Virus record (IMG/VR): IMGVR_UViG_3300012271_000026
Coordinates: 1-38,396 of that record
Source of the DNA: a virus
Direction: 5' to 3' (one strand)
DNA length: 38,396 nt
Notes under the pieces: model-generated
Database searches by the model: none
What the model was told of the DNA's origin: nothing
The model's input: the letters and a program-made list of their open reading frames with translations, nothing else
Shown: piece by piece, positions 24,501-30,984 of the stretch
Numbering within the stretch: position 1 is the first letter of the stretch
How the letters are laid out: each line of letters opens with the position of its first letter
Translations under genes and position numbers: made by a program

Positions 24501-26426
24501 TGTTAGTATCTCTGCGGGTATCTTTTTCCCGGTGCAGAGATAACCGCAATATTTCTTCAACCACTTAGCTAAGCAGGCCCTTGTAGTCAAAACACTGTTT
24601 CCATTACGGTGATGGTGCATATCGTGTTTATTATAAAAATATTCCAATTTATTATTAAGATCTCCCTCTTTTGGGTGTATCGCTATATTCACACACTTAG
24701 TAGGTTCTCCTACTGCATAGCCTTCCGCCACAAACATACCTAGAAACCAACCAAAATCTTTATCCAGCTCTGTACGGAAAGAGGCCCCTCTGCCTTTACC
24801 TTGTATAACCAGTTGTTTCTGTCCTGTTCCTTGTATGGCAGGCTGAGCTACCGGTAACATAGTCTTTCCGGCCACCATTTCTCTGGGAGTTATCTCAGCT
24901 ATTTCACCCTCCTCGTTCATAGCCATAAAACTATGGTAATCTGTAGCTTTATAAACAGATCCGTCTATCGTTTTTACCTGAATAAGATCATCGTCTGATA
25001 TGTGTGTGCTCTTCCCGTAAACAGGTAGATTCTCGACTTGTTTATTTTTGCAATCCAGTGCGGCTGCTTTTATATGTTTATTAGAGGGTATATCTTCTAT
25101 GTTATTATAATGAGGTACGCCTTGTTCATCTACCCAGTAAACCATACTATCTTTGCTGACAGAGTAACCCTTCCATGGCATATAACCTACTCTAAGATTA
25201 AGTCCAATGGCTGCGTCGCCTTTATCCGTGGTATAGTTGGAAGTAGCCAGTGTCTGGCCCTTCTTTACCATATCCCCCGCCTTTACCTTAGGGTAACTGT
25301 TAGTGTACGTCTTACGGGCATGTGGGAAGTTATGATACATCTGATAGGACTTCTTGTTACCTTCTTTATCTTTTACAATGATTTCGTTTTTACCCACCTT
25401 CTCTACAATACCATATGAATCCGCGGTAGTGTGATAAGAAAGTTTACCCATAAGTTGATTGGTGTCTGAGCCATCATAAAGCTTATTAGTTACCAATGGT
25501 GTTTCCTTAGTGGTAAGAGGCAGAGCCTGTAAACTCATTTTACTACCCATGAGCAGACGCATACCTTTTACTCCGGAAAACTGTGAAACATTATTCGTCA
25601 TAGTACTAAACATTCTTGAGGAATGGGGTATGACATAATCTATTTTATCTCTGGGAACATATTTCAGGCCCTGTGTTCCATGTAATACCGCTAACATTTT
25701 GGACTTGGTATCTTTCATAGTTTCAGGAAAAGCTACATTGGATTTAGCAGCTATACTTGCCGGAACGAACTCCTCTTTACGAGTTTTAGGGTTATACAGT
25801 TTCTGCCATAGCTGTCCATCAGAACTGAACCGGGCATCCCTAGCTAGGTAATTATCCACTCCTATTCGTAAACTCTCAGGAGATCTAATAGGATCTATAT
25901 AACCTAGAAAAGAATTCTGTACTGCACGTGACTCATCCGGGATGGCATCCATACTCGTAATTCCGCCGGGGCCCAGTCTTGTTATTTTATGATTTAGATC
26001 ATACTGCTCCAGAGGGTTGATACCTTCTATGAGCTGATTAAGCCCTGAGTCATTGAATGTGGCATTTATATGTTTATCAAATACTGCGTGAGGCACCGCG
26101 CCTTTAAGAGTTCCCTTATTGGTAATCTTCCACAACATGTTCCTGGCTAGATAACCAGGATCCTTGGCAATACGATCAGCTATAAAATCCTGAGCTCCGT
26201 AAACTTTCTGATACTCCAGTGAATCTCTGACATCTTCCTTATCTTCTCCTCTGGACATTCCTAAAAGTTTTGCGGATGAATGCAGAAGCATCTGGGGGTT
26301 GACGTTTCCGTAAGGCAGACCCAGTGTAGACTCAGTAGCACCTTCGTTGAGTCCCGAATTGAGGAACGCGTCGATCAGGGGCTGGTGCTCGTTTACTTCT
26401 TCAATTTGTTCAGGTTGTTCTAGCAT
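21510..26426 (-). CDS. RNA polymerase beta C-terminal part fused to beta' N-terminal part, with intein
   Basis: The product is 1638 residues, 1229 after removal of the intein (422-830). Residues about 128-155 match the beta rifampicin-site region (NPLEQYDLNHKITRLGPGG). IDPIRSPESLRIGVDN matches the bacterial CPIETPEGPNIGL region. LRVGYMPWKGY/SHEDGIAIS matches bacterial MPWNGYNFEDSI. GDKLSGRHGNKG (960-971) and RIGGMEVAAMVSYG are beta C-terminal motifs. From about 1210 the chain turns into beta': DRFGYIQLDEPILNP, IPVLPPKYRP (1331-1340), NRAPTMHK (1511-1518), and the metal-binding DFDGD (D1547, D1549, D1551). It ends with SPIRIQRT, just where beta'-C begins. It lacks the beta N-terminal lobe, which is the adjacent gene. 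The start codon has no good ribosome site. Confidence 0.94.
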   Translation of the reverse strand: MLEQPEQIEEVNEHQPLIDAFLNSGLNEGATESTLGLPYGNVNPQMLLHSSAKLLGMSRGEDKEDVRDSLEYQKVYGAQDFIADRIAKDPGYLARNMLWKITNKGTLKGAVPHAVFDKHINATFNDSGLNQLIEGINPLEQYDLNHKITRLGPGGITSMDAIPDESRAVQNSFLGYIDPIRSPESLRIGVDNYLARDARFSSDGQLWQKLYNPKTRKEEFVPASIAAKSNVAFPETMKDTKSKMLAVLHGTQGLKYVPRDKIDYVIPHSSRMFSTMTNNVSQFSGVKGMRLLMGSKMSLQALPLTTKETPLVTNKLYDGSDTNQLMGKLSYHTTADSYGIVEKVGKNEIIVKDKEGNKKSYQMYHNFPHARKTYTNSYPKVKAGDMVKKGQTLATSNYTTDKGDAAIGLNLRVGYMPWKGYSVSKDSMVYWVDEQGVPHYNNIEDIPSNKHIKAAALDCKNKQVENLPVYGKSTHISDDDLIQVKTIDGSVYKATDYHSFMAMNEEGEIAEITPREMVAGKTMLPVAQPAIQGTGQKQLVIQGKGRGASFRTELDKDFGWFLGMFVAEGYAVGEPTKCVNIAIHPKEGDLNNKLEYFYNKHDMHHHRNGNSVLTTRACLAKWLKKYCGYLCTGKKIPAEILTNKDIIEGFIDGYWCGDGTVTKELTASTRSEELAKGICFLLGSMGVRATYRRYPTIWQDEYRIKVFAYSYAKFPALSSKRKNDRLIKLKNKKQRWSKDRIPVLAEHKKIVNKIIGKRVVSDNNIVSRDILLPYIDQLPECLASLVRAPIWWDTVESVDTIEGTKGDIVYDMDMRPLDTFMIDGGLIVHNSHEDGIAISEAAAKKLTSEHMYTTKFRQESNIDVNKRKFVSIFPGAYKKTILDKFDDDGVIKPGSIVETGDPLILAVKNRPPTPGTLNRKLNSDASSVWDHHSKGVVTDVAQTKDGYRVFVRSTSEAKVGDKLSGRHGNKGVISKILPDSEMPQDSEGRALDIILDPLGIVSRTNSAQLAEAALGKVAAKTGKRYAVDAFTDESLIEKAQHELKKNGMSDTENVKDPVTGRTIKDVFVGNSYFYKLQHMSENKQSARSLGSYSQDNQPGGESKRIGGMEVAAMVSYGVPEVLRDMKLIKGQKNDEYWRQLKMGRTPKAPDDLFIYKKFKDQIKAAGVNLYDDQEGEHIFAMTADDIDKLTKGHEIKSGETYDPRTLLPVPGGLFSERATGGVEGDRFGYIQLDEPILNPVMEEPVKRILGMTTKEFDSVVSGDTEYKKKRGGEAMEQMLKDVNMNQEILTALTDIRSGVQSRRDKAVKRLRALQSMKDNKVKPEDFMITKIPVLPPKYRPITIADDMNMVADVNFLYRELVNSRDDLRDGKDELPEDMLRQVRSSVYKDFKAITGLADPSNKELQQKNVGGILKSIFGKGSPKRGQFQRRMIGGPQDVSGRGVITPNPNIKVDQVGIPINMAWKLYEQFIISDMVKSGYKAGEAVKAVAEKTDRAETSMRKVIKERPVIMNRAPTMHKYSMVALEPLLIKGDNIQVSNFLLGPIAGDFDGDTMVAHVPVSQEAVEEARAKMSPGKNLKGARDFNLLWKPDMEYAMGAHFATKDPKPGKPAVFSSEKDAILAYRRGDIDVDSPIRIQRT
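23937..25163 (-). mobile_element. Intein with LAGLIDADG endonuclease in the beta part of the polymerase fusion
   Basis: Residues 422-830. It begins SVSKDSMVYW (Ser1 in place of Cys1) and ends GLIVHN before extein Ser831. ATDYHSF (about 494-500) fits block B. Endonuclease motifs are WFLGMFVAEGYAV (about 560-572) and GFIDGYWCGDGTV (about 649-661). It splits the beta motif MPWKGY/SHEDG, one of the most conserved places in the subunit. Confidence 0.93.
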
Positions 26427-26462
26427 GTTTTATTTATTCTTTTTGCTTTGTCAAATTATCAT

Positions 26463-27215
26463 TTAAGTACTCTGTCCATCATTGTTTTCCTGTCCATCAT
26501 TATTCTCCTGTTCTTCTTTATTGTATTTAGGTACAAAAATATCATAAGCACTATTAACAGCGCGTTTCTCGTTAACTACTTTATTCTTATTTAGTATATC
26601 CTCTCCCCACGTCTGTTTCAAGTCATCATCAGTAACTCCCATAGCCTTAAGAACAGGATAAGCCGGGACCTTTCTACCGCCGGCTCTGAAATCGAACTGG
26701 GCTGTCTGTGGATCAAACTGAAGTTTAAACTGTGTACCCGTGCCTTGTTTAACATTTACAAATGTCTCAAACTTACCATCATTGGTCTTACGGGAATAAG
26801 CGCCTGGTACCATACGCATCTGGTTTATCATTACTGATTCATTACCATTACGTACAAAAGTACCACGCTGTGTCAGATAGGGTACATTGGCTACCACTCT
26901 GCGTCCGCCTTTCTCCAGAACATTGCCTGTAACAGTATCTTTAAGAATGAATCTACCCTTAAGCTGTTTGGCCAGTGTACGTCCTCCAAGAATGGCGTCC
27001 TTTTGTTCTCTTAAAGTGAAAGGCTTGTCCAGATCATCATAGTCAATATCCTCCAGCTCCAGTGTATAGCGTTCGTTGCTTAAAGGGAAGCGCTGTTTAG
27101 CAGCTTCCTTAGCAGCATCGAAAACAAGCGAGCGCCTGCGATCGAAGTCATCAAACTGGATAAGTTCGTCGGTAGGTGCCGCTGTTATTTTCTCTATATA
27201 TTTAGCTGGTGGCAT
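26463..27215 (-). CDS. RNA polymerase beta N-terminal lobe (separate polypeptide)
   Basis: This is a 250-residue protein. VANVPYLTQRGTFVRNGNES and INQMRMVPGAYSR (about 107-140) match the conserved bacterial beta segment [20 protein letters not shown]...SQLHRSPGVF. FKLQFDPQTAQFDFRAGGRK (about 163-182) matches the following [20 protein letters not shown], and PAYPVLKAMG matches the ALNYTTE region. So this is the beta1-lobe half, roughly E. coli beta 30-230. Bacterial beta would continue into the next gene, which starts 37 bases downstream, where it is fused to beta'. The C-terminus is low-complexity (ENNDGQENNDGQST). The start overlaps the preceding stop region with a weak ribosome site. Polymerase assembly must join the pieces non-covalently. 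Confidence 0.92.
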   Translation of the reverse strand: MPPAKYIEKITAAPTDELIQFDDFDRRRSLVFDAAKEAAKQRFPLSNERYTLELEDIDYDDLDKPFTLREQKDAILGGRTLAKQLKGRFILKDTVTGNVLEKGGRRVVANVPYLTQRGTFVRNGNESVMINQMRMVPGAYSRKTNDGKFETFVNVKQGTGTQFKLQFDPQTAQFDFRAGGRKVPAYPVLKAMGVTDDDLKQTWGEDILNKNKVVNEKRAVNSAYDIFVPKYNKEEQENNDGQENNDGQST

Positions 27216-27216
27216 A

Positions 27217-27837
27217 TTATTTACCTATGTTAGCTATAGTGTCGGCCCATCCGCTTTCTCTGGAGTCTTTCAGATCCCACATCTGTTTACGAATAGCTTT
27301 AAGGTTACTTGATTTAGCAGGTGTGAGTTTTCCTTTTTCGTACAACTTATCAGAAGCGTTGACGTAGGAGCGTTGTGGTGCCATCATATTAGCCATGCCT
27401 TTCTTGAACTCAGCTTCTTCCTCAGGTGTCCTTTTTGGGGCAGGGGCTGGTCTTTGTTTAGCTCCACCTAAAGTTTCCATCCATTTATCATCCTCTCTTC
27501 TTTTAGTATTAAAAGCCGCCTGACGTCTGTCCATAAGACCTCCGTCCTTAAACTCGTCTTTAGAGTCTTTGGCGTGCATATTAACAACATCTGCGTGAGA
27601 CATTGGTTTAGCGGGAGTGCCGCCAAGATATGATAACGCAACACCACCTGCAGGTACTTTACCAGTTTTAGGATCAGTATAATAAGGCGCGTTTGGTTTA
27701 CCGATACCAGCTATCTTCTTATCAGCTTGTGTTCCTATTTGCTTCTGGATCTTCGGAGAATTTAGCTCATTACTATAATCTGTAACTGGCCCGGCTTGCT
27801 TACTCATGTAACCTTCTAAAAATGCTAACTTGTTCAT
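27217..27837 (-). CDS. Tagged small virion/cargo protein, function unknown
   Basis: This is a 206-residue protein beginning MNKLAFLEGYMSKQAGPV, the full shared tag. The rest is polar and basic, low in hydrophobic residues (LKAIRKQMWDLKDSR), with helical C-terminal parts and no catalytic motif. Its ribosome site AAGGAG lies inside the end of the 40-residue upstream gene. The start lies in a 70-bp direct repeat shared with the region before the 177-residue tagged gene. It is probably head cargo or an internal structural protein; family unknown. The stop lies one base before the start of beta-N. Confidence 0.6.
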   Translation of the reverse strand: MNKLAFLEGYMSKQAGPVTDYSNELNSPKIQKQIGTQADKKIAGIGKPNAPYYTDPKTGKVPAGGVALSYLGGTPAKPMSHADVVNMHAKDSKDEFKDGGLMDRRQAAFNTKRREDDKWMETLGGAKQRPAPAPKRTPEEEAEFKKGMANMMAPQRSYVNASDKLYEKGKLTPAKSSNLKAIRKQMWDLKDSRESGWADTIANIGK

Positions 27838-27881
27838 ATTATAACTCCTTTATTATTGATTGTATATCTGCGTCATCCATA
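27812..27881. repeat. 70-bp direct repeat, copy 1
   Basis: This copy is identical to 28490-28559. It covers the tag-encoding start of one gene, the ribosome site and the C-terminal codons (ADIQSIIKEL) of the gene upstream. A partial third copy of the tag-start part lies at about 27936-27975. Confidence 0.95.
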
Positions 27882-27961
27882 GCCTGGGGTACTGGTACTG
27901 TTAAATTGGGTTTCTCTGCGGATTTACTCATGTAGCCTTCTAAAAATGCTAACTTGTTCAT
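27839..27961 (-). CDS. 40-residue chimeric tag gene
   Basis: A short frame with ATG at 27961 and TAA at 27839-27841. Its product starts MNKLAFLEGYMSKSAEKP and ends DDADIQSIIKEL. The first half is the shared tag. The last 12 residues are identical to the C-terminus of the 289-residue protein at 28517-29386. AGGAG is missing; GGAGTC lies 5-11 bases upstream of ATG, a fair ribosome site. It looks like the product of recombination between repeats that joined a tag to the end of the upstream gene. Translation is plausible but the function, if any, is unknown; it may be only a relic. Confidence 0.5.
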   Translation of the reverse strand: MNKLAFLEGYMSKSAEKPNLTVPVPQAMDDADIQSIIKEL

Positions 27962-27981
27962 GTTAGACTCCTTTATTATTA

Positions 27982-28515
27982 TTATTGTGTTAGATTATTA
28001 TAAAGCATATTACCCAATACTAAAGGTGTGCCATATGCTGCTGTGGTTTTAAGACCACCTACACCCATATCTTTCAAGGCCCCGAAACCCTTATTACCTA
28101 TCTGCTCTTTATCTAATAAACCTCCTTTAGGTGCGATTACTGCTCCTCCCTGTCCTTTTGTGTCTCTCAGTAGTTTACGTAATTCGGGTGATAGAAGATC
28201 ACGGCTTACCGTACCTTTACTAGACTCCCCATTACCAAACATATGTTCATAACTATATCTGTTATTATCCACTTTTCCTACGTTTGTTCCTTTATAAGAA
28301 GCACGTAACTCTTCTTGGTTTCTGCCTAATTTTTTGGCAATGTTTTTTATATTAACCATATTGTCAAGCGATATCTGATCGTTAGCCTCTCCGAGTGCAC
28401 CAACCCCCTTTTTGAACTGTTTGGCTTTAAATATATCCATCAAAGCCCCCATCCATTCTGCTTTAGCATCAGACGCCTTCTCCATATATCCTTCTAAAAA
28501 TGCTAACTTGTTCAT
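27982..28515 (-). CDS. Tagged small protein, function unknown
   Basis: This is a 177-residue protein beginning MNKLAFLEGYMEKASDAKAE, with ribosome site AAGGAG. After the tag, residues 20-60 are helical, 60-120 are polar (LRASYKGTNVGKVDNNRYSYE), and 135-177 are Gly-rich and hydrophobic (GVGGLKTTAAYGTPLVLGNM), possibly one membrane helix. No catalytic motif is evident. It lies downstream of the 289-residue gene, and its start lies inside the second 70-bp repeat. Probably packaged cargo or a minor virion protein. Confidence 0.6.
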   Translation of the reverse strand: MNKLAFLEGYMEKASDAKAEWMGALMDIFKAKQFKKGVGALGEANDQISLDNMVNIKNIAKKLGRNQEELRASYKGTNVGKVDNNRYSYEHMFGNGESSKGTVSRDLLSPELRKLLRDTKGQGGAVIAPKGGLLDKEQIGNKGFGALKDMGVGGLKTTAAYGTPLVLGNMLYNNLTQ

Positions 28516-28559
28516 ATTATAACTCCTTTATTATTGATTGTATATCTGCGTCATCCATA
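28490..28559. repeat. 70-bp direct repeat, copy 2
   Basis: This copy is identical to 27812-27881, offset 678 bases. It covers the tag-encoding start of the 177-residue gene and the last codons of the 289-residue gene, the likely parent of the chimeric gene. Confidence 0.95.
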
Positions 28560-29386
28560 TCTACTGTATCAGTCTGTACCGGTATAGCTTCCGGTGTTTT
28601 GGCTGGCGCTTTTCTTCCCTTCTCTCTTTTATATAATTCCATAGCAATAAGCTCTTCATCTGTAAAAGGAAGTTCTTTTATCGTAGGTGACACAAGACGT
28701 TCCCTATATAATCTGTCCAGCTTATTCAAGTATTCTTTATTCTGTTTTCTGTTAGGGTTATCTTCATCAGCGTAATTTTTACCTGTAAGAAACCCTGCGA
28801 GTCCCAAAGCCGAAGCGCCTGCTATAGCGGCGGGTGTTGATAGAGGGATATTAAAAGCTTTCTTATCTATCCCAGCTTCCCCTGCTCTAATTCTTAAGTC
28901 CTTTACAATCGCTTTCAGCTGATCTTCACTGGAGATTCCATAGGCATTTAATAGATCCTCACGGTAAGCGTCATTAACTGCGTCTCTCATTCCTCCTATC
29001 TCTCTGCGCTCCCCTTTAAGTGTATCTTCCTGTTTCTTGTCCTTGATAGCTGAATAAGTAAGATAGGCAGGCACAGAAGCGGCGGCGGCATACATCGGTA
29101 TATCCAGAGCGGCTGAGTTCTTATAAATATTTTTATCTATTTCTGTTTCCTCTCCTGCTGAGGGTGACTCAATAGCCTGATACATTTTAATATTATTCTT
29201 AACTCTATCTGACTTATTTTCCTTAAATTCGTTGATTAGGATATCAGCAAGAACCCCTGATCCTACACCGGCACCAATACTAGAGACTATAGGTACTGTA
29301 GGGAATATCTCAGGTTTTTTTAAACTCATTCTTAAAAACCTATAGAATTTGTCCAGTAAATGCCCTTCTATGCTTTTTTTATCCAT
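28517..29386 (-). CDS. Membrane-like virion protein with three hydrophobic segments
   Basis: This is a 289-residue protein with ribosome site AAAGGAT. Hydrophobic Gly/Ala segments lie at about 30-50 (PIVSSIGAGVGSGVLADILI), 95-112 (IPMYAAAASVPAYLTYSAI) and 185-208 (STPAAIAGASALGLAGFLTG). Between them are charged helices. GIDKKAFNIPLS before the third segment recalls the KKA motif of other proteins in the cluster. The C-terminus DDADIQSIIKEL recurs in the 40-residue chimeric gene. It could be an internal virion protein that enters the host membrane. No family recognised. Confidence 0.6.
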   Translation of the reverse strand: MDKKSIEGHLLDKFYRFLRMSLKKPEIFPTVPIVSSIGAGVGSGVLADILINEFKENKSDRVKNNIKMYQAIESPSAGEETEIDKNIYKNSAALDIPMYAAAASVPAYLTYSAIKDKKQEDTLKGERREIGGMRDAVNDAYREDLLNAYGISSEDQLKAIVKDLRIRAGEAGIDKKAFNIPLSTPAAIAGASALGLAGFLTGKNYADEDNPNRKQNKEYLNKLDRLYRERLVSPTIKELPFTDEELIAMELYKREKGRKAPAKTPEAIPVQTDTVDMDDADIQSIIKEL

Positions 29387-29801
29387 TTTTAATATCCTTT
29401 TTTATCTTAGGTTCTTTATATATAATATCAAACCATCTAAGAAGAACGCGCCATGATTTAAGATCACTGTCGTATATTTTCTCCTCGAATGATATATCAT
29501 TAAGGCCGTCCGCTCTATCCTGGAAGATGCGGTTATATTCTTCCATGTCTTCTTTGTCGGTAAGATCAAACTGTTTTATATGAACTTTTCTACCAAGGAC
29601 AGGTAAACAATCCTTGTCAACAGTGTAGGGCTTCCCTTCGTAAGGGAAACCTTTATACATCATTACCTTTTTCTTATTCTTGTCCACCTTCTGTTCCAGA
29701 CCAGGCTGTACTTCTATTTCTTTCTTATCCTGCTCAGCCATATCCGCGTCAATAATTTTATCAAGGGGACTTCTAAAGTCTAATGGATTTTCCTGTCCCA
29801 T
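29379..29801 (-). CDS. Small charged protein, function unknown
   Basis: This is a 140-residue protein with an excellent ribosome site (AGGAGG, 7 bases before ATG). The N-terminal 55 residues are charged (EQKVDKNKKKVMMYKG), and 60-140 are a compact-looking mixed region (YTVDKDCLPVLGRKVHIKQF, SWRVLLRWFDIIYKEPK). No hydrophobic anchor or catalytic motif. It overlaps the 92-residue gene upstream by 29 bases and the membrane-like gene downstream by 8 bases, so these genes are translationally linked. Probably a small structural or completion protein. Confidence 0.55.
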   Translation of the reverse strand: MGQENPLDFRSPLDKIIDADMAEQDKKEIEVQPGLEQKVDKNKKKVMMYKGFPYEGKPYTVDKDCLPVLGRKVHIKQFDLTDKEDMEEYNRIFQDRADGLNDISFEEKIYDSDLKSWRVLLRWFDIIYKEPKIKKDIKNG

Positions 29802-30051
29802 TTAGAACCTCCTCTAATTTAGACAGTTTCTTCTTTTTATTTCTCTCTTCCAATATGTTTTTTAATTTCTCTCTTAGCAGATCAGCCTGGAAAGATTCGT
29901 ACTTTCTGGCGGGTGGTGCTTTGGCATCACTGTAAAGTTTACCTGCTAGAGCCCCTACTAAAGGTGGTGCAATCATGTAAGCCGGTAGAGAAATAGCATC
30001 TATGGCTTTTTTCTCCATCATTTCATTTCCGAATTCTAATATTGTTTTCAT
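29773..30051 (-). CDS. Small membrane-like protein
   Basis: This is a 92-residue protein whose start overlaps the previous stop (ATGA). Residues 1-15 (MKTILEFGNEMMEKKA) resemble in shape a T4 capsid-targeting N-terminus; residues 20-40 form a hydrophobic helix (LPAYMIAPPLVGALAGKLY). The rest is Lys-rich (NILEERNKKKKLSKLEEVL). No known family. The single hydrophobic helix and the neighbours suggest a virion membrane-active or internal protein. Confidence 0.55.
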   Translation of the reverse strand: MKTILEFGNEMMEKKAIDAISLPAYMIAPPLVGALAGKLYSDAKAPPARKYESFQADLLREKLKNILEERNKKKKLSKLEEVLNGTGKSIRL

Positions 30052-30956
30052 GTTATTATTCCTGAGTTTAATACAATGCCTGCTATTCCCATAACATTCT
30101 TTAATTGTTCTTTGACCTGAGGTGGCTGTGCAAATACAGTGCCTAATACCGCCCCTAGTCTATTACCGCTTGAATAACCGAATCCAGCTCTTGTCAATCC
30201 TTTTATCAAACTCTCTGTTGATATAAGTCCTGCTCCTAATCCTCCGGAAGCTGTGTTAAGGCCGTTGTTTATAGCGCCGGCAACTTCCTGTCCCATAGCC
30301 TGCGCGTTTGAATCGATAAGTTTCATAGAGCTCGCTACAGGTATATCAGCAAACCCGTGAGTATAGAGAGGCCTCACATAAGGCATCTTTATATTCATTC
30401 CGTAGAATGCATCATTCTCTGCGTTAGCTCTTTTTTCAAGAAAGTCGTATATATACGACAATTCAGATGAGTATTTATTAAAGTCAGATATGCGTCTCTC
30501 TTTGAGACGTGATTCTTCCCTCATATTATCTACGGCACCTCCTCCTCCTATGGCGGCTGCTATAGCCCCTGATACCGCTCCCACCCCTTTATCGTAAGAA
30601 GATGTACCGCCCCATAGATCCTTACCCTCTTTCCAGCCATCCTTGATAGTGCCTGTATTATTGAGCAAGGGCAGAAGAGCTGCAGTAAGTCCTGTACCGA
30701 TCCCCCACATATTTTTCTTTTTATCCCTCTCAGCCTGGAGCTGCACTCTGGTGGCATCTCTTTCCGCAGGATCCTGAATATTATCGATATATTTTTTCTG
30801 CCATGGGTTGTTAGACAATTTATCATATACATATCGTGAACCTAAATAACCCATGCCTCCCAAAATCAGAGACTGAATAACAGGAGAAGACAATAGACTT
30901 GTGTCTACTACTTCTTCTGCGTGTTTCAATAATTCCTGCTCAAGTTCTTTTCTCAT
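30048..30956 (-). CDS. Glycine-rich membrane-like virion protein
   Basis: This is a 302-residue protein starting MRKELEQELLKHAEE. Hydrophobic segments lie at about 24-40 (PVIQSLILGGMGYLGSRYV), 84-103 (WGIGTGLTAALLPLL), 126-142 (GVGAVSGAIAAAIGGGGAV) and 235-270 (SGGLGAGLISTESLIKGLTR). The gene contains, in its coding sequence, a copy of the 16-bp palindrome at 30444-30459, encoding the SYIYDFL segment. Internal position, glycine-rich helices and lack of catalytic motifs suggest a virion or ejection protein. No family recognised. Confidence 0.58.
   Translation of the reverse strand: MRKELEQELLKHAEEVVDTSLLSSPVIQSLILGGMGYLGSRYVYDKLSNNPWQKKYIDNIQDPAERDATRVQLQAERDKKKNMWGIGTGLTAALLPLLNNTGTIKDGWKEGKDLWGGTSSYDKGVGAVSGAIAAAIGGGGAVDNMREESRLKERRISDFNKYSSELSYIYDFLEKRANAENDAFYGMNIKMPYVRPLYTHGFADIPVASSMKLIDSNAQAMGQEVAGAINNGLNTASGGLGAGLISTESLIKGLTRAGFGYSSGNRLGAVLGTVFAQPPQVKEQLKNVMGIAGIVLNSGIIT
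30411..30459 (-). promoter_or_regulatory. Palindrome inside a gene with promoter-like boxes
   Basis: GTCGTATATATACGAC lies at 30444-30459 with 26 bases (30438-30463) identical to 3012-3037. Downstream in the transcription direction is TTGAAA (30434-30439), then 17 bases, then AATGAT (30411-30416), a weak -10 box. It lies about 360 bases before the next gene start. Confidence 0.45.
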
Positions 30957-30984
30957 TATATATCTCTTATTAAGGAGCTTTTAT

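Noticed and set aside
26427-26462. TTGACA in the gap before the polymerase fusion as a promoter
   Set aside because: The -35-like box is perfect, but there is no -10 box at 16-18 bases, and the start codon comes too soon.
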